The translations under genes were made by a program, and so were the position numbers. Under the pieces are notes generated by a model, which worked only from the letters and a program-made list of their open reading frames with translations, ran no database searches and was not told the DNA's origin. Shown here one piece after another: positions 1 to 8,987 of a stretch of DNA of 64,000 bases (position 1 is its first letter; each line of letters opens with the position of its first letter). The stretch spans positions 558,001-622,000 of the forward strand of contig JAUYVH010000002.1 of assembly GCA_030715135.1 (NCBI GenBank), read 5' to 3'. This stretch comes from Keguizhuia sedimenti. GTDB taxonomy: Bacteria; Pseudomonadota; Gammaproteobacteria; Burkholderiales; Burkholderiaceae_D.

Positions 1-60
1 CGCAACAGCCAATGGCGTTGCCGCAAGAATAAATGTGCTTAAGTAATAGGCAATTGACAT
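1..60 (-). CDS. Start of an unidentified gene, cut by the window edge
   Basis: Only the first 20 codons are present, reading MSIAYYLSTFILAATPLAVA from an ATG at 60. A GAGGA ribosome binding site sits a few bases upstream, which supports this start. The peptide is hydrophobic and could be a signal peptide or first membrane helix. The gene runs in the same direction as copA, cueR and the His-rich protein gene and begins about 105 bp after the latter, so it may be the last member of the copper cluster. Function cannot be judged from the part seen. Confidence 0.5.
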   Translation of the reverse strand, partial: MSIAYYLSTFILAATPLAVA

Positions 61-165
61 GGATTCCTCGCATTGATGCGTCATGCAGGCATGCGAATAA
101 TTACGCATAGGCCTGCGATCTGCTGGAGCACACCCCATCCACACGGATAGAGAATGCTTGACGAT

Positions 166-639
166 TTAAGCGAGGAAAAACCGGGGAGGACGTTCCAGGC
201 CGGCCGGAATAAACCCTGTCAGCAACTTGCTGGAACCAATGCCTGATGTCTTGAACTGGCTGAAATCCGGTGCCTTTAAGTGGGCCGGCGGTGGTGCAAC
301 AGCGCCTACACAGCAGGCGGCGCATGCGCTGCAAGTCGAATGATCCTGGTCAGTCTGGTGCAAGGAAGTTTGCGCATCTGCTGTTGCATTCACCGACAAA
401 ACGTCGTCGGCAAATTCCCCATGGACGGACGCCTGATCAGCATGCGCATGATGCGCGTCCATTGAAGCATGCTCATGATGCGGTACATCGGCAGCCGGCG
501 CATGCCCGGCAAAAGAATTCTGCATCTGCGCAGGATGATGAGCTGAACCGCAAGACGCTTTGACCACCGCAGCCGTTGCCTGCATTGGCAAAGCGGCAAT
601 GATGAGCCATATCAGCAATGTCCTAAATATGCGGTTCAT
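166..639 (-). CDS. Histidine-rich secreted protein of the copper cluster, function unknown
   Basis: A 157-residue protein with an N-terminal signal peptide (about residues 1-23, ending ATA-A). The next 80 residues are rich in His with Met and Asp (HHEH, HHAHAD), followed by a Cys cluster, CSACAACC, near residue 106 and a Pro-rich tail ending RPPR. Its and Cys clusters of this kind suggest binding of copper or another soft metal in the periplasm; that is inference. It lies about 100 bp downstream of cueR on the same strand, so it may be co-transcribed with copA and cueR. It resembles small uncharacterised proteins often found beside copper resistance genes (DUF2946-like), but I cannot confirm family membership. 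Confidence 0.75.
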   Translation of the reverse strand: MNRIFRTLLIWLIIAALPMQATAAVVKASCGSAHHPAQMQNSFAGHAPAADVPHHEHASMDAHHAHADQASVHGEFADDVLSVNATADAQTSLHQTDQDHSTCSACAACCVGAVAPPPAHLKAPDFSQFKTSGIGSSKLLTGFIPAGLERPPRFFLA

Positions 640-741
640 ATCTTCAGTTTAACACGGTCCAAGTTCGAGTACTTTTTGCATCCATTGCGGCATCGCCGCC
701 TTGAGCATGCACATTATTCCGATCCCGCATTGTTGTATGCC

Positions 742-1167
742 TCACATCACTTGTGCCGCGTCCGTTTCATGATGGCAGCCCGGTCTGGCTAGATCATCGA
801 GGATCGGGCATTCCGGTCGATTATTCCCCTGGCAGCCATGAACCAGGTGTTCCAGTTCATTACGAATGGATTGCAGTTTTTCAATATCCTGGTCCAGCTC
901 GGCTATATATTGGCGCGCAAGTTTTTTCACGTCGGCGCTTTTTCTTCCACGGTCACCCCAAAGGCCGAGCAGGGTCTTGATGCGCTCGATCGAAAACCCC
1001 AGGTCGCGTGCGCGCTTGATGAAGCGCAGTGCCTGCACTTCATTGTCGGAATACTGGCGGTATCCGGAATCGGTCCGATGCGCCGCCGCAATCAGGCCGA
1101 TGCTTTCGTAATAGCGGATCATTTTTGCCGAGACGCCGGATGCGTCAGCCGCTTGCCCAATATTCAT
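742..1167 (-). CDS. cueR: CueR, copper(I)-responsive MerR-family regulator
   Basis: A 141-residue MerR-family protein. The N-terminal winged helix-turn-helix reads [20 protein letters not shown], then a long dimerisation helix leads to a C-terminal metal loop with Cys112 and Cys120 (CQGNNRPEC). Ser77 is present. These three residues are at the same positions as in E. coli CueR and mark the subgroup that binds monovalent copper, silver or gold, as opposed to divalent metals. The start codon overlaps the copA stop (ATGA), so the two are translationally linked. A CueR-type promoter upstream of copA means it should activate its own operon when cytosolic copper rises. Confidence 0.95.
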   Translation of the reverse strand: MNIGQAADASGVSAKMIRYYESIGLIAAAHRTDSGYRQYSDNEVQALRFIKRARDLGFSIERIKTLLGLWGDRGRKSADVKKLARQYIAELDQDIEKLQSIRNELEHLVHGCQGNNRPECPILDDLARPGCHHETDAAQVM

Positions 1168-3584
1168 GCGTGATCTCCTTTCGTTTGCGAAGGCTTCCAG
1201 CGCCGCAGCAATAATGCATTGGATACAACGCTGAGACTGCTGAATGCCATGGCGGCGCCGGCGATCATCGGATTGAGCAATCCCAGTGCTGCAAGCGGAA
1301 TGCCGACCAGGTTGTAGATGAAAGCCCAGAACAGGTTCTGCTTGATTTTCCCATACGTGCGCTTGGAAATATCGATCGCATCGGCAATCAGGCTCGGGTC
1401 GCCGCGCATCAGCGTGATACCCGCTGTATGCATGGCCACATCCGTTCCGGTTGCCATCGCGATGCCCACATCGGCCGCAGCCAGGGCGGGTGCATCGTTG
1501 ATGCCGTCGCCGACCATCGCCAGCTTGTGGCCTTCGTTTTTCAAGGCAGCGACGACGTTTGCCTTGTCGGCCGGCAGAACCTCGGCCTTGAAATCGGTGA
1601 TCCCGACCGCTTGCGCAATCGCCTTTGCGCTGCCCGGATTATCGCCGGTCAGCATGACGGAGCGCACGCCGATTGCGGCAAGCCGCGCAACCGCTGCCTT
1701 GGCGCTGGGCTTCAAGGTATCGCCGAATGCCAGCAAACCCGCCAGCTGCATGCCGCTGCCGTCGGACACTGCCAGCCAGGATACTGTTCTTCCATCCTGT
1801 GCATGTGCTGCAGCTCGGTCTTCCAGCTCATGGGTTGCGACACCGAGTTCATTCATCAGGCGCGCATTGCCCAGATAAACCGTCATTCCATTCGCATCCG
1901 CTTGCACACCGCGACCGGGAAGTGCCTTGGCATTGGCCGCAGGCAGCAGCGCAACGCCCTGACTGATGGCTTCCGTCTCGACCGCCTTCGCTAATGGATG
2001 ATCGCTGTACTGCTGCACCGCGCGTGCCAGTTCCAGTACGCGCCGGCTATCGAGCTTGCCGCTTTCGATCGCCACGACTGCCGGTTTGCCTTCGGTAAGC
2101 GTTCCGGTCTTGTCAAAGGCGACGGTAGTGATGGCATGTGCAGTCTCCAGTGCTTCGGCATCCTTGATCAGCACACCGTGTCTCGCCGCCACGCCGGTGC
2201 CGACCATGATGGAGGTGGGCGTGGCCAGTCCAAGCGCGCAAGGACAGGCGATCACCTGCACTGCAACCGCGTTGAGCAGCGCCTGCTGCCAGTCGCCGGT
2301 CAGCACTCCCCACGCAACCAGGGTGACAAGGGAAATCAGCAGCACGACCGGCACGAACACCGCGCTCACCTTGTCTACCAGCCGCTGGATCGGTGCTTTC
2401 ACCGCTTGCGCATCTTCGACCATCTTGATGATTTGCGAAAGCATGGTGGCGCCGCCGACCGCCGTTGCTTCGATCACCAGCAAGCCCTCGGCATTCACCG
2501 CGCCGCCCGTTACGGTTTGACCGGGCGATTTGGATACCGGCAGGCTTTCACCGGTCAGCAGCGATTCATCCAGGTGACTGCTGCCTTCCAGAATCACGCC
2601 GTCAACGGGCACGCGATCGCCCGGCCGCACGATCACGACATCCCCGACATGGACTTGCGCGATCGGCACTTCGATTTCTTTGCCGTCGCGGCGGACAATG
2701 GCTTCGGAGACGCGCAAGGATTCCAGCGCACGCAATGCGGCAACCGTCTGCTGCTTGGCGCGCGCCTCCAGCCATTTGCCTAACAGGACCAGGGTAATGA
2801 CGACGGCCGAGGACTCAAAGTACAAGTGTGCTGCGCCATGTTCGCCGTGCATCAGCAACAGATAAACGGAAAGCCCGTATGCTGCGCTGGTACCGATTGC
2901 AACCAGCAAGTCCATATTGCCCGAGCCGGCACGCAGCGCGCTCCAGCCTGCCTTGTAGAAACGCGCTCCCAGCCAGAATTGTACGGGTGTTGCCAGTACC
3001 AATTGCAGCCAGCCCGGAAGAGACCAGCTATGCCCGAACACCATGGCAAGCATTGGAATAACAAGAGGAATCGTAAGCAATGCCGAAAGCGCAACCGGCC
3101 ACCACGCCGGCAGGCTGGAGGCTTTTTCCTGCTTAGCGCTCTCCTCTGTAACCGGCATCGCTTCATAGCCGGCCTTTTCGACCGCAGCAATCAAGCGTTC
3201 TGTCGGCACGCCGAGCGATCTGACCTGAGCTTTTTCGGTAGCCAGATTGACAGATGCATCCAGCACTCCTGGAATTTTTTTCAAGGCTTTTTCGACACGC
3301 TGCACGCAGGAGGCGCAGGTCATGCCGGAAATCGCCAAGGAAACGGAAGTACTGGGTACTTCATAGCCGGCTTTTTCCACCGCTGCGGAGATCGTCTGAA
3401 TACTTGTTCCGGGAGTAGCGCGCAGGTTTACCCTTTCGGTCGCCAGATTGACCGACGCACTTTCCACCCCCGGCACTGCCTTCAGCGCTTTTTCAACCCG
3501 CGCCACGCACGAGGCACAAGTCATGCCTTCGATCCTGAAACTGAGATCGGCTGCATTGCCTGTAATGTTGGTCGCGGTATCCAT
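1164..3584 (-). CDS. copA: CopA, copper(I)-exporting P1B-type ATPase
   Basis: An inner-membrane ATPase of about 806 residues that pumps Cu(I) out of the cytosol. Two N-terminal heavy-metal-binding domains each carry GMTCASC (within about residues 10-150). Then come the transport helices with the CPC metal-site motif ([12 protein letters not shown], near residue 447), the phosphorylation loop DKTGTLT near 488, and the hinge [14 protein letters not shown] with the ATP-binding region. The frame can be extended four codons to a TTG at 3596, but the ATG at 3584 has GGAG six bases upstream and is preferred. First gene of the copper operon, overlapping cueR. Confidence 0.97.
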   Translation of the reverse strand: MDTATNITGNAADLSFRIEGMTCASCVARVEKALKAVPGVESASVNLATERVNLRATPGTSIQTISAAVEKAGYEVPSTSVSLAISGMTCASCVQRVEKALKKIPGVLDASVNLATEKAQVRSLGVPTERLIAAVEKAGYEAMPVTEESAKQEKASSLPAWWPVALSALLTIPLVIPMLAMVFGHSWSLPGWLQLVLATPVQFWLGARFYKAGWSALRAGSGNMDLLVAIGTSAAYGLSVYLLLMHGEHGAAHLYFESSAVVITLVLLGKWLEARAKQQTVAALRALESLRVSEAIVRRDGKEIEVPIAQVHVGDVVIVRPGDRVPVDGVILEGSSHLDESLLTGESLPVSKSPGQTVTGGAVNAEGLLVIEATAVGGATMLSQIIKMVEDAQAVKAPIQRLVDKVSAVFVPVVLLISLVTLVAWGVLTGDWQQALLNAVAVQVIACPCALGLATPTSIMVGTGVAARHGVLIKDAEALETAHAITTVAFDKTGTLTEGKPAVVAIESGKLDSRRVLELARAVQQYSDHPLAKAVETEAISQGVALLPAANAKALPGRGVQADANGMTVYLGNARLMNELGVATHELEDRAAAHAQDGRTVSWLAVSDGSGMQLAGLLAFGDTLKPSAKAAVARLAAIGVRSVMLTGDNPGSAKAIAQAVGITDFKAEVLPADKANVVAALKNEGHKLAMVGDGINDAPALAAADVGIAMATGTDVAMHTAGITLMRGDPSLIADAIDISKRTYGKIKQNLFWAFIYNLVGIPLAALGLLNPMIAGAAMAFSSLSVVSNALLLRRWKPSQTKGDHA

Positions 3585-3607
3585 GACATTCTCCAATTAA
3601 TGCACAT

Positions 3608-3638
3608 AGAATAAACCTTCCCACAATGGGAATGTCAA
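3608..3638 (-). promoter_or_regulatory. CueR-type promoter and operator for copA-cueR
   Basis: Read on the minus strand: -35 TTGACA (3633-3638), a 19-bp spacer, and -10 TATTCT (3608-3613). The long 19-bp spacer is the hallmark of MerR-family promoters that the regulator must distort to activate. The spacer contains the dyad ACCTTCCC (3615-3622) and GGGAATGT (3628-3635), very close to the known CueR box of E. coli copA. The copA ATG follows 23 bp after the -10. Confidence 0.88.
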
Positions 3639-3789
3639 GGCGCTTATATTATTTTCTGAAAAAGCAAAAATTTTCCATTAAGCAAGCAAGAAAAGCGCTA
3701 TCGAATATCTAGCTTCCTGCAAAGAATCTGAAAAAAGAATGGCCGCCATTCAGTAAATTGAACAGGACGAGTCCATCAACAGCAACGCG

Positions 3790-5490
3790 TCATCGGCAGA
3801 GGGAGGAGTTCAAGGCATCGCTGGAATTGGAACAATCCGCAATGACACGGCGCAAGGCTTCAAGTGTCAACGGCTTATGCAACACATCGGCCGCACCCTT
3901 TTGCATCAGGTTTTCTTTTGTAGTGCCGGTGGCATCCGCAGTTAAAAAGCAGATGGGCGCGTGGTGTTTTTGCATTAGATGATACTGCTGCATAATCGCC
4001 ATGCCATCCATGTCTTCCAAGTTGTAATCAAGAATAATCAAATCGAAATCATTATTTCCCAGAAGTTTCAACGCTTCTTTTCCGGTCGCCACGATTGTTA
4101 CCGCATGACGGTCGATCTCCAGGATTTTTTTAAGAAGCATGCAGTTGATGGGATGATCTTCTACCGCCAATATTCTCTTTTCATAAAGCACCGTTGTTGG
4201 ATTCACGCTGGTGCCAATTGCCTCTTTTGGGACAACAGGAAACTCCGATACTATGGGAAGCAGAAGATCAAAATAAAAAAAGCTTCCTTTTTCAGGCTCG
4301 CTCTCGAGGCATAGCGTGCTGCCTAGAGCCGTAACGATATCGTACGCGATACTCATCCCCAAACCGGTTCCCGGATACTTTCCCTGGACAGCGGCCGGAA
4401 TGCGATAAAAAGGCTCGAACACGCGAACCTGTTCAGATAGTGGAATACCGATTCCGGTATCCCTGACAGAAAATCTGACTTTATATGCTCGCGGACTGTT
4501 TTCCAGGAGCGCAAATTTGATATGCACTTCGCCTTCTTCCGTGAACTTCACGGCGTTGCCTGCGATATTCATCAGCACTCGCGTCACGCAATGCTTGTCG
4601 CTGCGCACTCCGTCGACAATCGCCGAATCTGTTTCAATATGCAGGCGGATGCCTTTTGCTTCAGCGCTTGGTGAAAGCGCCAGATGAAGATGCCGGGCAA
4701 CATCCTGCAAATCAAATGGAGCCTCGATGATTTCGGTTGAGCTGGCATGGTACTTTGCACTGTCCAGCAGATCATCAATTTCACGCAAAAGATCATTGGA
4801 CAATTGAAGGATCGTGTCCGAATGCGAAACGGTTTCAGAATCTCGCTTCCCGTTCTTCAGCAGTTGCGCCGATGCGACGATGCCATGAAGCGGAGTTCGC
4901 AGTTCATGACTGACATTGGCAAGAAGCTTGGATTTTGCCTTGCTTTCGGACTCTGCCAATTCTCGTGCATGCAATAATTTCTTGATCAAGATGGTGGCAT
5001 ACATCGGAACTGCTACAAGCAAAACCAGGACCGACGCGCTCAAGGTCAGGTTGGAACGCCAGAAATCAGAAACAGCAATGGCGGCAGCAAATCCCAGGAC
5101 TGATGATGCTTGCCCTATCCACATCGCTTGCGTGCCGACCCTGAAACCAAAGCCCAGGATGGTGAAAACGTAAAAGCCGATGAATAGTGGTGCCGCCTCA
5201 TCGGCCAAGACCAGCCACGCAGACAACATCAGAGGGTCGAGGACGGCCGTAGCAACGACCAAATGAGTTGCGCAAAACAGGCGCTTTTTTGCAATAACGA
5301 AAGAGCCGAGGTTATAGGCCAGATACAAGAGGGTCATTGCGAATAATTGAAGCAAGCGCTTCTCGTCAAACGGCCCTTCCCTCGCCATATACCAGCTTGC
5401 GGCCAATATGAGTCCGCATACCGGAATCCCTAATCCGGTGCGCACCCTGGCTTGATCAAGCAGTACTGAATACAGATCTTTGTTGAGCAT
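3790..5490 (-). CDS. RpfC-like membrane hybrid sensor histidine kinase
   Basis: About 566 residues from the ATG at 5490. The frame continues 45 codons further to 5625, but that extension does not look like the family. Residues 1-175 hold about five hydrophobic helices and resemble the membrane input domain of RpfC, the DSF fatty-acid signal sensor. A HisKA domain follows (NVSHELRTPLHG, His195), then an HATPase with N box (NIAGNAVKF), G1 (DTGIGIP) and G2 (GTGLGMS), and a receiver domain at about 439-555 (acceptor Asp488 in LIILDYNLED, Lys539). Unlike canonical RpfC I see no Hpt domain. No rpfF or rpfG lies nearby, so the ligand and output are unknown. Confidence 0.88.
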   Translation of the reverse strand: MLNKDLYSVLLDQARVRTGLGIPVCGLILAASWYMAREGPFDEKRLLQLFAMTLLYLAYNLGSFVIAKKRLFCATHLVVATAVLDPLMLSAWLVLADEAAPLFIGFYVFTILGFGFRVGTQAMWIGQASSVLGFAAAIAVSDFWRSNLTLSASVLVLLVAVPMYATILIKKLLHARELAESESKAKSKLLANVSHELRTPLHGIVASAQLLKNGKRDSETVSHSDTILQLSNDLLREIDDLLDSAKYHASSTEIIEAPFDLQDVARHLHLALSPSAEAKGIRLHIETDSAIVDGVRSDKHCVTRVLMNIAGNAVKFTEEGEVHIKFALLENSPRAYKVRFSVRDTGIGIPLSEQVRVFEPFYRIPAAVQGKYPGTGLGMSIAYDIVTALGSTLCLESEPEKGSFFYFDLLLPIVSEFPVVPKEAIGTSVNPTTVLYEKRILAVEDHPINCMLLKKILEIDRHAVTIVATGKEALKLLGNNDFDLIILDYNLEDMDGMAIMQQYHLMQKHHAPICFLTADATGTTKENLMQKGAADVLHKPLTLEALRRVIADCSNSSDALNSSLCR

Positions 5491-5803
5491 TTTCCGATTT
5501 AAGGAATAGACAAAAATTAAAGCTTTAAAAGCAAGATCGTCTGGTCTGCGCACCACAAAGACAGGCAGGATATCTAGTAATACCCGAAGAGACGGATAAA
5601 TATGAATTTCAACGCAGCATAACATTGCATTCCATTAATTACTTGAATTTAACCTGAACAATGAACCAAGAGTTGATGCTCAAGGCGAATCAAAGAGTAC
5701 CGCTGAAAAATTTATATTCTTTCAACGGCATCCGGATGTGAAATGGCTTACTTGGAAAAGCTGCGCGGGGATAAAGTCGATCCCGGCGGCGCAGCCAGGC
5801 GGC
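5491..5803. other. Stretch between the hybrid kinase and a small membrane protein gene
   Basis: Apart from the unlikely upstream extension of the kinase frame (5491-5625), nothing coding is evident. A weak imperfect hairpin around 5700-5730 (CG-TGAAA / TTTCA-CG with an AT-rich loop) is the only structure seen and has no terminator T tract. The kinase promoter probably lies here but I cannot place it. Confidence 0.4.
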
Positions 5804-6103
5804 TTATTTCCCGAAGATGTGAATGTTATAGCTCTTTGAGTCCTTGACGAACTTGGCTTTGCACCATGCGACAAAGAGAATCAATACGCTTGCTACCGTT
5901 GCTCCGGCCAACGCAATCAGCGAGAACAGGGTAATTACGGCAACAACCATTATTCCTATGGTGGCCATGCCGGCCAGTTTCAGTCGCGGATACTTGCCGA
6001 GCATTGTATAAAGGAAATTCTTTCCGCTGAATTCACTTTGACTGAACCGCTGTTTCGGCTGAGGCTCGTCATCCACGAGTTCCCAATCCGGCTTTTCATT
6101 CAT
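5804..6103 (-). CDS. Small inner-membrane protein, function unknown
   Basis: A 99-residue protein. The N-terminal 40 residues are polar and acidic (MNEKPDWELVDDEPQPKQRF), followed by two closely spaced hydrophobic stretches at about residues 43-82 that could form a helical hairpin, then a short basic tail (KAKFVKDSKSY). I do not recognise the family. It stands alone between the hybrid kinase gene and the divergent GSP17M-like gene. Composition is normal for the surroundings and the reading frame is clean, which supports a real gene. Confidence 0.6.
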   Translation of the reverse strand: MNEKPDWELVDDEPQPKQRFSQSEFSGKNFLYTMLGKYPRLKLAGMATIGIMVVAVITLFSLIALAGATVASVLILFVAWCKAKFVKDSKSYNIHIFGK

Positions 6104-6282
6104 TGCGCACTCCCATTAAAGATTGTCGGCAGATCATAACGTACCAGGGCTGTAGAAAAAAGCAGGTAAAAAGAGACGATGCTTCGAAAAATACGATACT
6201 GGCAAACCCGCTTCTATCAGGAAAGAAAAGTTGCATTCCTGATCGCTTTTTGAAATCGATAACCGGTTTTGTCGTGCCGTGC

Positions 6283-6297
6283 GGGCACTTATGTTGC
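6283..6297 (+). promoter_or_regulatory. Possible sigma-54 promoter for the 6373 gene
   Basis: The sequence GGGCACTTATGTTGC matches the -24/-12 consensus TGGCACG-N4-TTGC at 9 of 11 positions, with the invariant GG and GC separated by the required 10 bp. Transcription would begin near 6309, about 64 bases before the start codon. It is the weakest of three such sites within 4 kb. Confidence 0.45.
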
Positions 6298-6372
6298 CGA
6301 TCGTGCTCCAACCAACGCCAACTATATTACCTCATAAAAGCATTTCCTTTTCAGAGGCGAAGGACGATTATT

Positions 6373-6768
6373 ATGAATACCCTGGTACGCATATACGACG
6401 AGCTTTCTTATGCCGAAAACGCGCGCAACGAACTCCTACGCGCCGGGTTCGATGCGTCGCGGATGCATTTAAGTGTACGCAACGATGAATCGGGTCCGGT
6501 GGAAGGAAATTTTTACGTCGGCGATCCGGTCGATTCCAACCGGGACACGCAATCCGAGCATCATGGGATAGGCGGATTTCTGAGGTCCTTGATCGATTCG
6601 GATAAAGATGATTACAACGGCACCTTTCGTCATGTAGTCCAGCGCGCCACTTACATGTTGACGATTCATGCAGGTAACGAAGAAGAGACCGCCACTGCCT
6701 GCGAGATCACTGCAAGACATGGAGCGCTCCCCACGGACAATGGCACATGCGGCGAAAATTTTCCATGA
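6373..6768 (+). CDS. Small general-stress-protein-17M-like protein
   Basis: A 131-residue soluble protein starting MNTLVRIYDELSYAENARNELLRAGF. The opening beta-alpha unit (a VRIYD strand, then a helix that pairs residues and a 'GFD' turn) resembles the N-terminal domain of Bacillus general stress protein 17M and its proteobacterial relatives. The middle is acidic and Gly-rich (GIGGFLRSLIDSDKDDYNG) and the end returns to a strand-helix (YMLTIHAGNEEETATACEI). I chose the ATG at 6373 because AAGGA lies before it; an upstream in-frame extension to 6103 would run back through the promoter. Function is unknown; a role in stress is inferred from the family name and neighbours. Confidence 0.7.
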   Translation: MNTLVRIYDELSYAENARNELLRAGFDASRMHLSVRNDESGPVEGNFYVGDPVDSNRDTQSEHHGIGGFLRSLIDSDKDDYNGTFRHVVQRATYMLTIHAGNEEETATACEITARHGALPTDNGTCGENFP

Positions 6769-6935
6769 ATGGAAATACATTCTGACGCATACATGATTTT
6801 GCCTGGCAAAAATATCCAAAACGCATGGCGCATATCGGACAGCTTCTATTGCGAAGCATTGTCATGCTCTGACAAGAGGCGCGCTGCGTAAAACAAGATT
6901 TGGGCCTGAAAAGAAGATTTCAAAAAGGACTGCCG

Positions 6936-7634
6936 ATGAATATTCTGATGGTATTAACGTCACACGACCGCTTGGGCGATACGGGAAAGAGAACTGGTTT
7001 CTGGCTGGAAGAATTTGCCGCACCTTATTATGTGTTCAAGGATGCCGGCGCACGAATCACCCTGGCGTCGCCCAAAGGAGGCCAGCCTCCGCTGGACCCC
7101 AAAAGCGAAGAACCGGATTCGCAGACCGAGGCAACCAAGCGGTTCCAACAGGATCCGGAGGCCAAGGCAGCGCTTGCCGACACCGTCCTGCTATCGAGTG
7201 TGTCGCATGAGGAATTCGATGCAGTTTTCTATCCGGGCGGGCATGGCCCGCTTTGGGACTTGGCCGAAGATCAGGATTCAATCACCATGATTCAGAGCAT
7301 GCATGCTGCCGGAAAACCGGTCGCCGCCGTTTGCCATGCCCCTGGAGCGCTGCGACATACGAAGCTGCATAACGGCCGCCCGCTTGTGGAAGGCAAAACA
7401 GTTACCGGATTCTCAAACACTGAGGAAGAGGCCGTGCAGCTGACAGATGTCGTGCCGTTTCTGGTCGAGGACGCAATGAAAAAATCCGGCGCACGCTACT
7501 CCAGGGGCCCCGACTGGCAGGCCCACGTGGTGGTGGACCATAATCTGGTGACAGGCCAGAATCCTGCTTCTTCCGCGCCTGCGGCGCAAGCCCTATTAGA
7601 TCTATTGAACGAAGAAAGAAATAAAGGAAAATAG
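6936..7634 (+). CDS. DJ-1/PfpI family protein (Hsp31-like, type 1 glutamine amidotransferase fold)
   Basis: About 232 residues. The DJ-1/PfpI fold is shown by the nucleophile elbow AAVCHAPGAL (catalytic Cys), the oxyanion strand YPGGHGPLWDL, and an early Glu in GKRTGFWLEE. The set Cys, adjacent His and Glu is typical of the Hsp31/glyoxalase III branch, whose members detoxify methylglyoxal or act as chaperones under stress. The frame opens 12 codons earlier at a TTG (6900), but the ATG at 6936 has AGGA at the right distance and matches the family's usual start. Located in a run of stress-type genes; the exact activity cannot be told. Confidence 0.9.
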   Translation: MNILMVLTSHDRLGDTGKRTGFWLEEFAAPYYVFKDAGARITLASPKGGQPPLDPKSEEPDSQTEATKRFQQDPEAKAALADTVLLSSVSHEEFDAVFYPGGHGPLWDLAEDQDSITMIQSMHAAGKPVAAVCHAPGALRHTKLHNGRPLVEGKTVTGFSNTEEEAVQLTDVVPFLVEDAMKKSGARYSRGPDWQAHVVVDHNLVTGQNPASSAPAAQALLDLLNEERNKGK

Positions 7635-7682
7635 CTTCTTAATTCAGTCTCGCATTACTGCGGATTCCCTAAAGCATGACGT

Positions 7683-8012
7683 TCAGAAACCGATCTTGCA
7701 CCGCTCGATCAGCAATGCGGCTTGCAAGCCAGCCAGACTCGATTGCGCCTGCTTCCATGCGATAGCCAGTGATCCGACCGACTCATGCATCATGCGCGAT
7801 GCAATAATGGCTGCCTCCATGGGAGTGGCAGCGGCACTGCGAGCCTCTTCAATACGAACCAGCACATTTTCCAACGCAGGACGATGCTGAACAGGCGCAG
7901 CCTCAACAGCTTCGGCCAGCAATTGCCGGCGCAACTGTTCAAACGCTTCCGGGCTATCGCGATGAAGCGCAACCAGCGTATCGAAATCAGGCAAGCGTGC
8001 GGCAGATGGCAT
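7683..8012 (-). CDS. DUF3135-family protein
   Basis: A 109-residue, mostly helical cytosolic protein. The opening LPDFDTLVALHRDSPEAFEQLRRQLL is the signature of DUF3135, a small proteobacterial family of unknown function. The rest is Ala-rich helix, ending with ALLIERCKIGF. It is convergent with the DJ-1/PfpI gene (48 bp apart) and probably a single-gene transcript. No cofactor or catalytic motif is visible. Confidence 0.75.
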   Translation of the reverse strand: MPSAARLPDFDTLVALHRDSPEAFEQLRRQLLAEAVEAAPVQHRPALENVLVRIEEARSAAATPMEAAIIASRMMHESVGSLAIAWKQAQSSLAGLQAALLIERCKIGF

Positions 8013-8310
8013 TTAATTCTCCTGTTTATCCCCTCCTCTAAGATAGTCCTTCCACTGATTAAGCCTTTAAGCCTTCTCAATTCCTGAAACTCCCTGGCCT
8101 GTGGTGGCGCAACTTTTAGCCGCTCGGAACGGGGAACTGTTTGAAGAAATGCCAATTCGATTTGATCTCTCTGTCCTGGGCACGATCCAGGCCGCACCCG
8201 GATTCAGAAAGATTTGTTTTCCGGAAGCATCGTTTACAACTTCCTTTAATTTCCTGGCATGAGACCTTCGGCTTACCCCGCAATTAGTTGCGACTGTCCA
8301 CAACGAATTG

Positions 8311-8586
8311 CTAGCCAAAGCTCGGACGGCGAATCAGCCGGCACTTCATTCTTCTGTCGCCCATCCACCGACGCAATTCCGCAACCGCAATCCCCGTTAC
8401 TTCCTCGATACACATCAGAATGGATCCTGCGACCGGATATTGCCGGGAGCGAATATCTTTAATAATTTTCAGGGAAATCCTCAGGCGCTTTGCCAGGGCC
8501 TGGTCACTGTGCAGATGAAGGTGACGCATTAAAGTATCAAAAAAATGATTGGGGTTATATTCCTTGTGGGTATTACGTTGATTCAT
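8311..8586 (-). CDS. Small helix-turn-helix-like protein, unknown function
   Basis: A 91-residue protein with a strong AGGAG ribosome binding site seven bases upstream. The core (DQALAKRLRISLKIIKDIRSRQYPV, then LMCIEEVTGIAVAELRRWM) has the spacing of a Cro/C1-like helix-turn-helix: a helix, a turn, a recognition-like helix, and a supporting helix naming 'TGI-V-ELRRW'. This pattern resembles small HTH proteins common in Oxalobacteraceae, so a DNA-binding role is plausible but not proven. The final dozen residues (KCRLIRRPSFG) are basic. Confidence 0.65.
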   Translation of the reverse strand: MNQRNTHKEYNPNHFFDTLMRHLHLHSDQALAKRLRISLKIIKDIRSRQYPVAGSILMCIEEVTGIAVAELRRWMGDRRMKCRLIRRPSFG

Positions 8587-8987
8587 CGTACTCCTCTTTC
8601 AAATCCTAACTTCAGCATAGGCGAACATGGAGTAGGATTCCGGCCTCTGAGTTCCGGTTTATTGGCTGTTTTTGCAATAATAAAAATGCAAAATCGATCT
8701 TTTTCAGGAGAAATGTTTTATGCAATTAATTCCTGACATTTCTCAGGCTTTTCCTGTAGTGCAGTCAAAACCTGAGATAGTTGAAAGACAGGTTGGAGCC
8801 TCGAACAAATTCCGCGATCTTTTCTCACACGTAAGATAGTGAGACTCCAGCCTGTTATTAGTTTGTTGACGACTTGTTGCAATGAACGATAGTGCAGCAA
8901 TGAAGTACGGATTCACCGCTTTGTCACGATGAATCCGTTGATAAAGACATTTTGCCCTTATCCATTCCGTCTTTATATACTGCAGAT
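8587..8987. other. Non-coding stretch of 400 bases with nested inverted repeats
   Basis: No credible gene. Between 8788 and 8855 lie an outer inverted repeat, ACAGGTTGGAG (8788-8798) and CTCCAGCCTGT (8845-8855, 10 of 11 pairing), and a perfect inner repeat TCTCAC (8823-8828) and GTGAGA (8839-8844). The two right arms abut. This could fold as a branched RNA of about 70 bases or serve as a transcript end, but no T tract follows on either strand. Confidence 0.4.

Noticed and set aside
8067-8318. An 83-codon minus-strand frame between two small genes
   Set aside because: It would start with TTG, has no ribosome binding site, overlaps the end of the HTH-like gene and shows no family pattern.
8718-8900. 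A 60-codon minus-strand frame in the inverted-repeat region
   Set aside because: TTG start without ribosome binding site; the sequence is better explained by the nested repeats.
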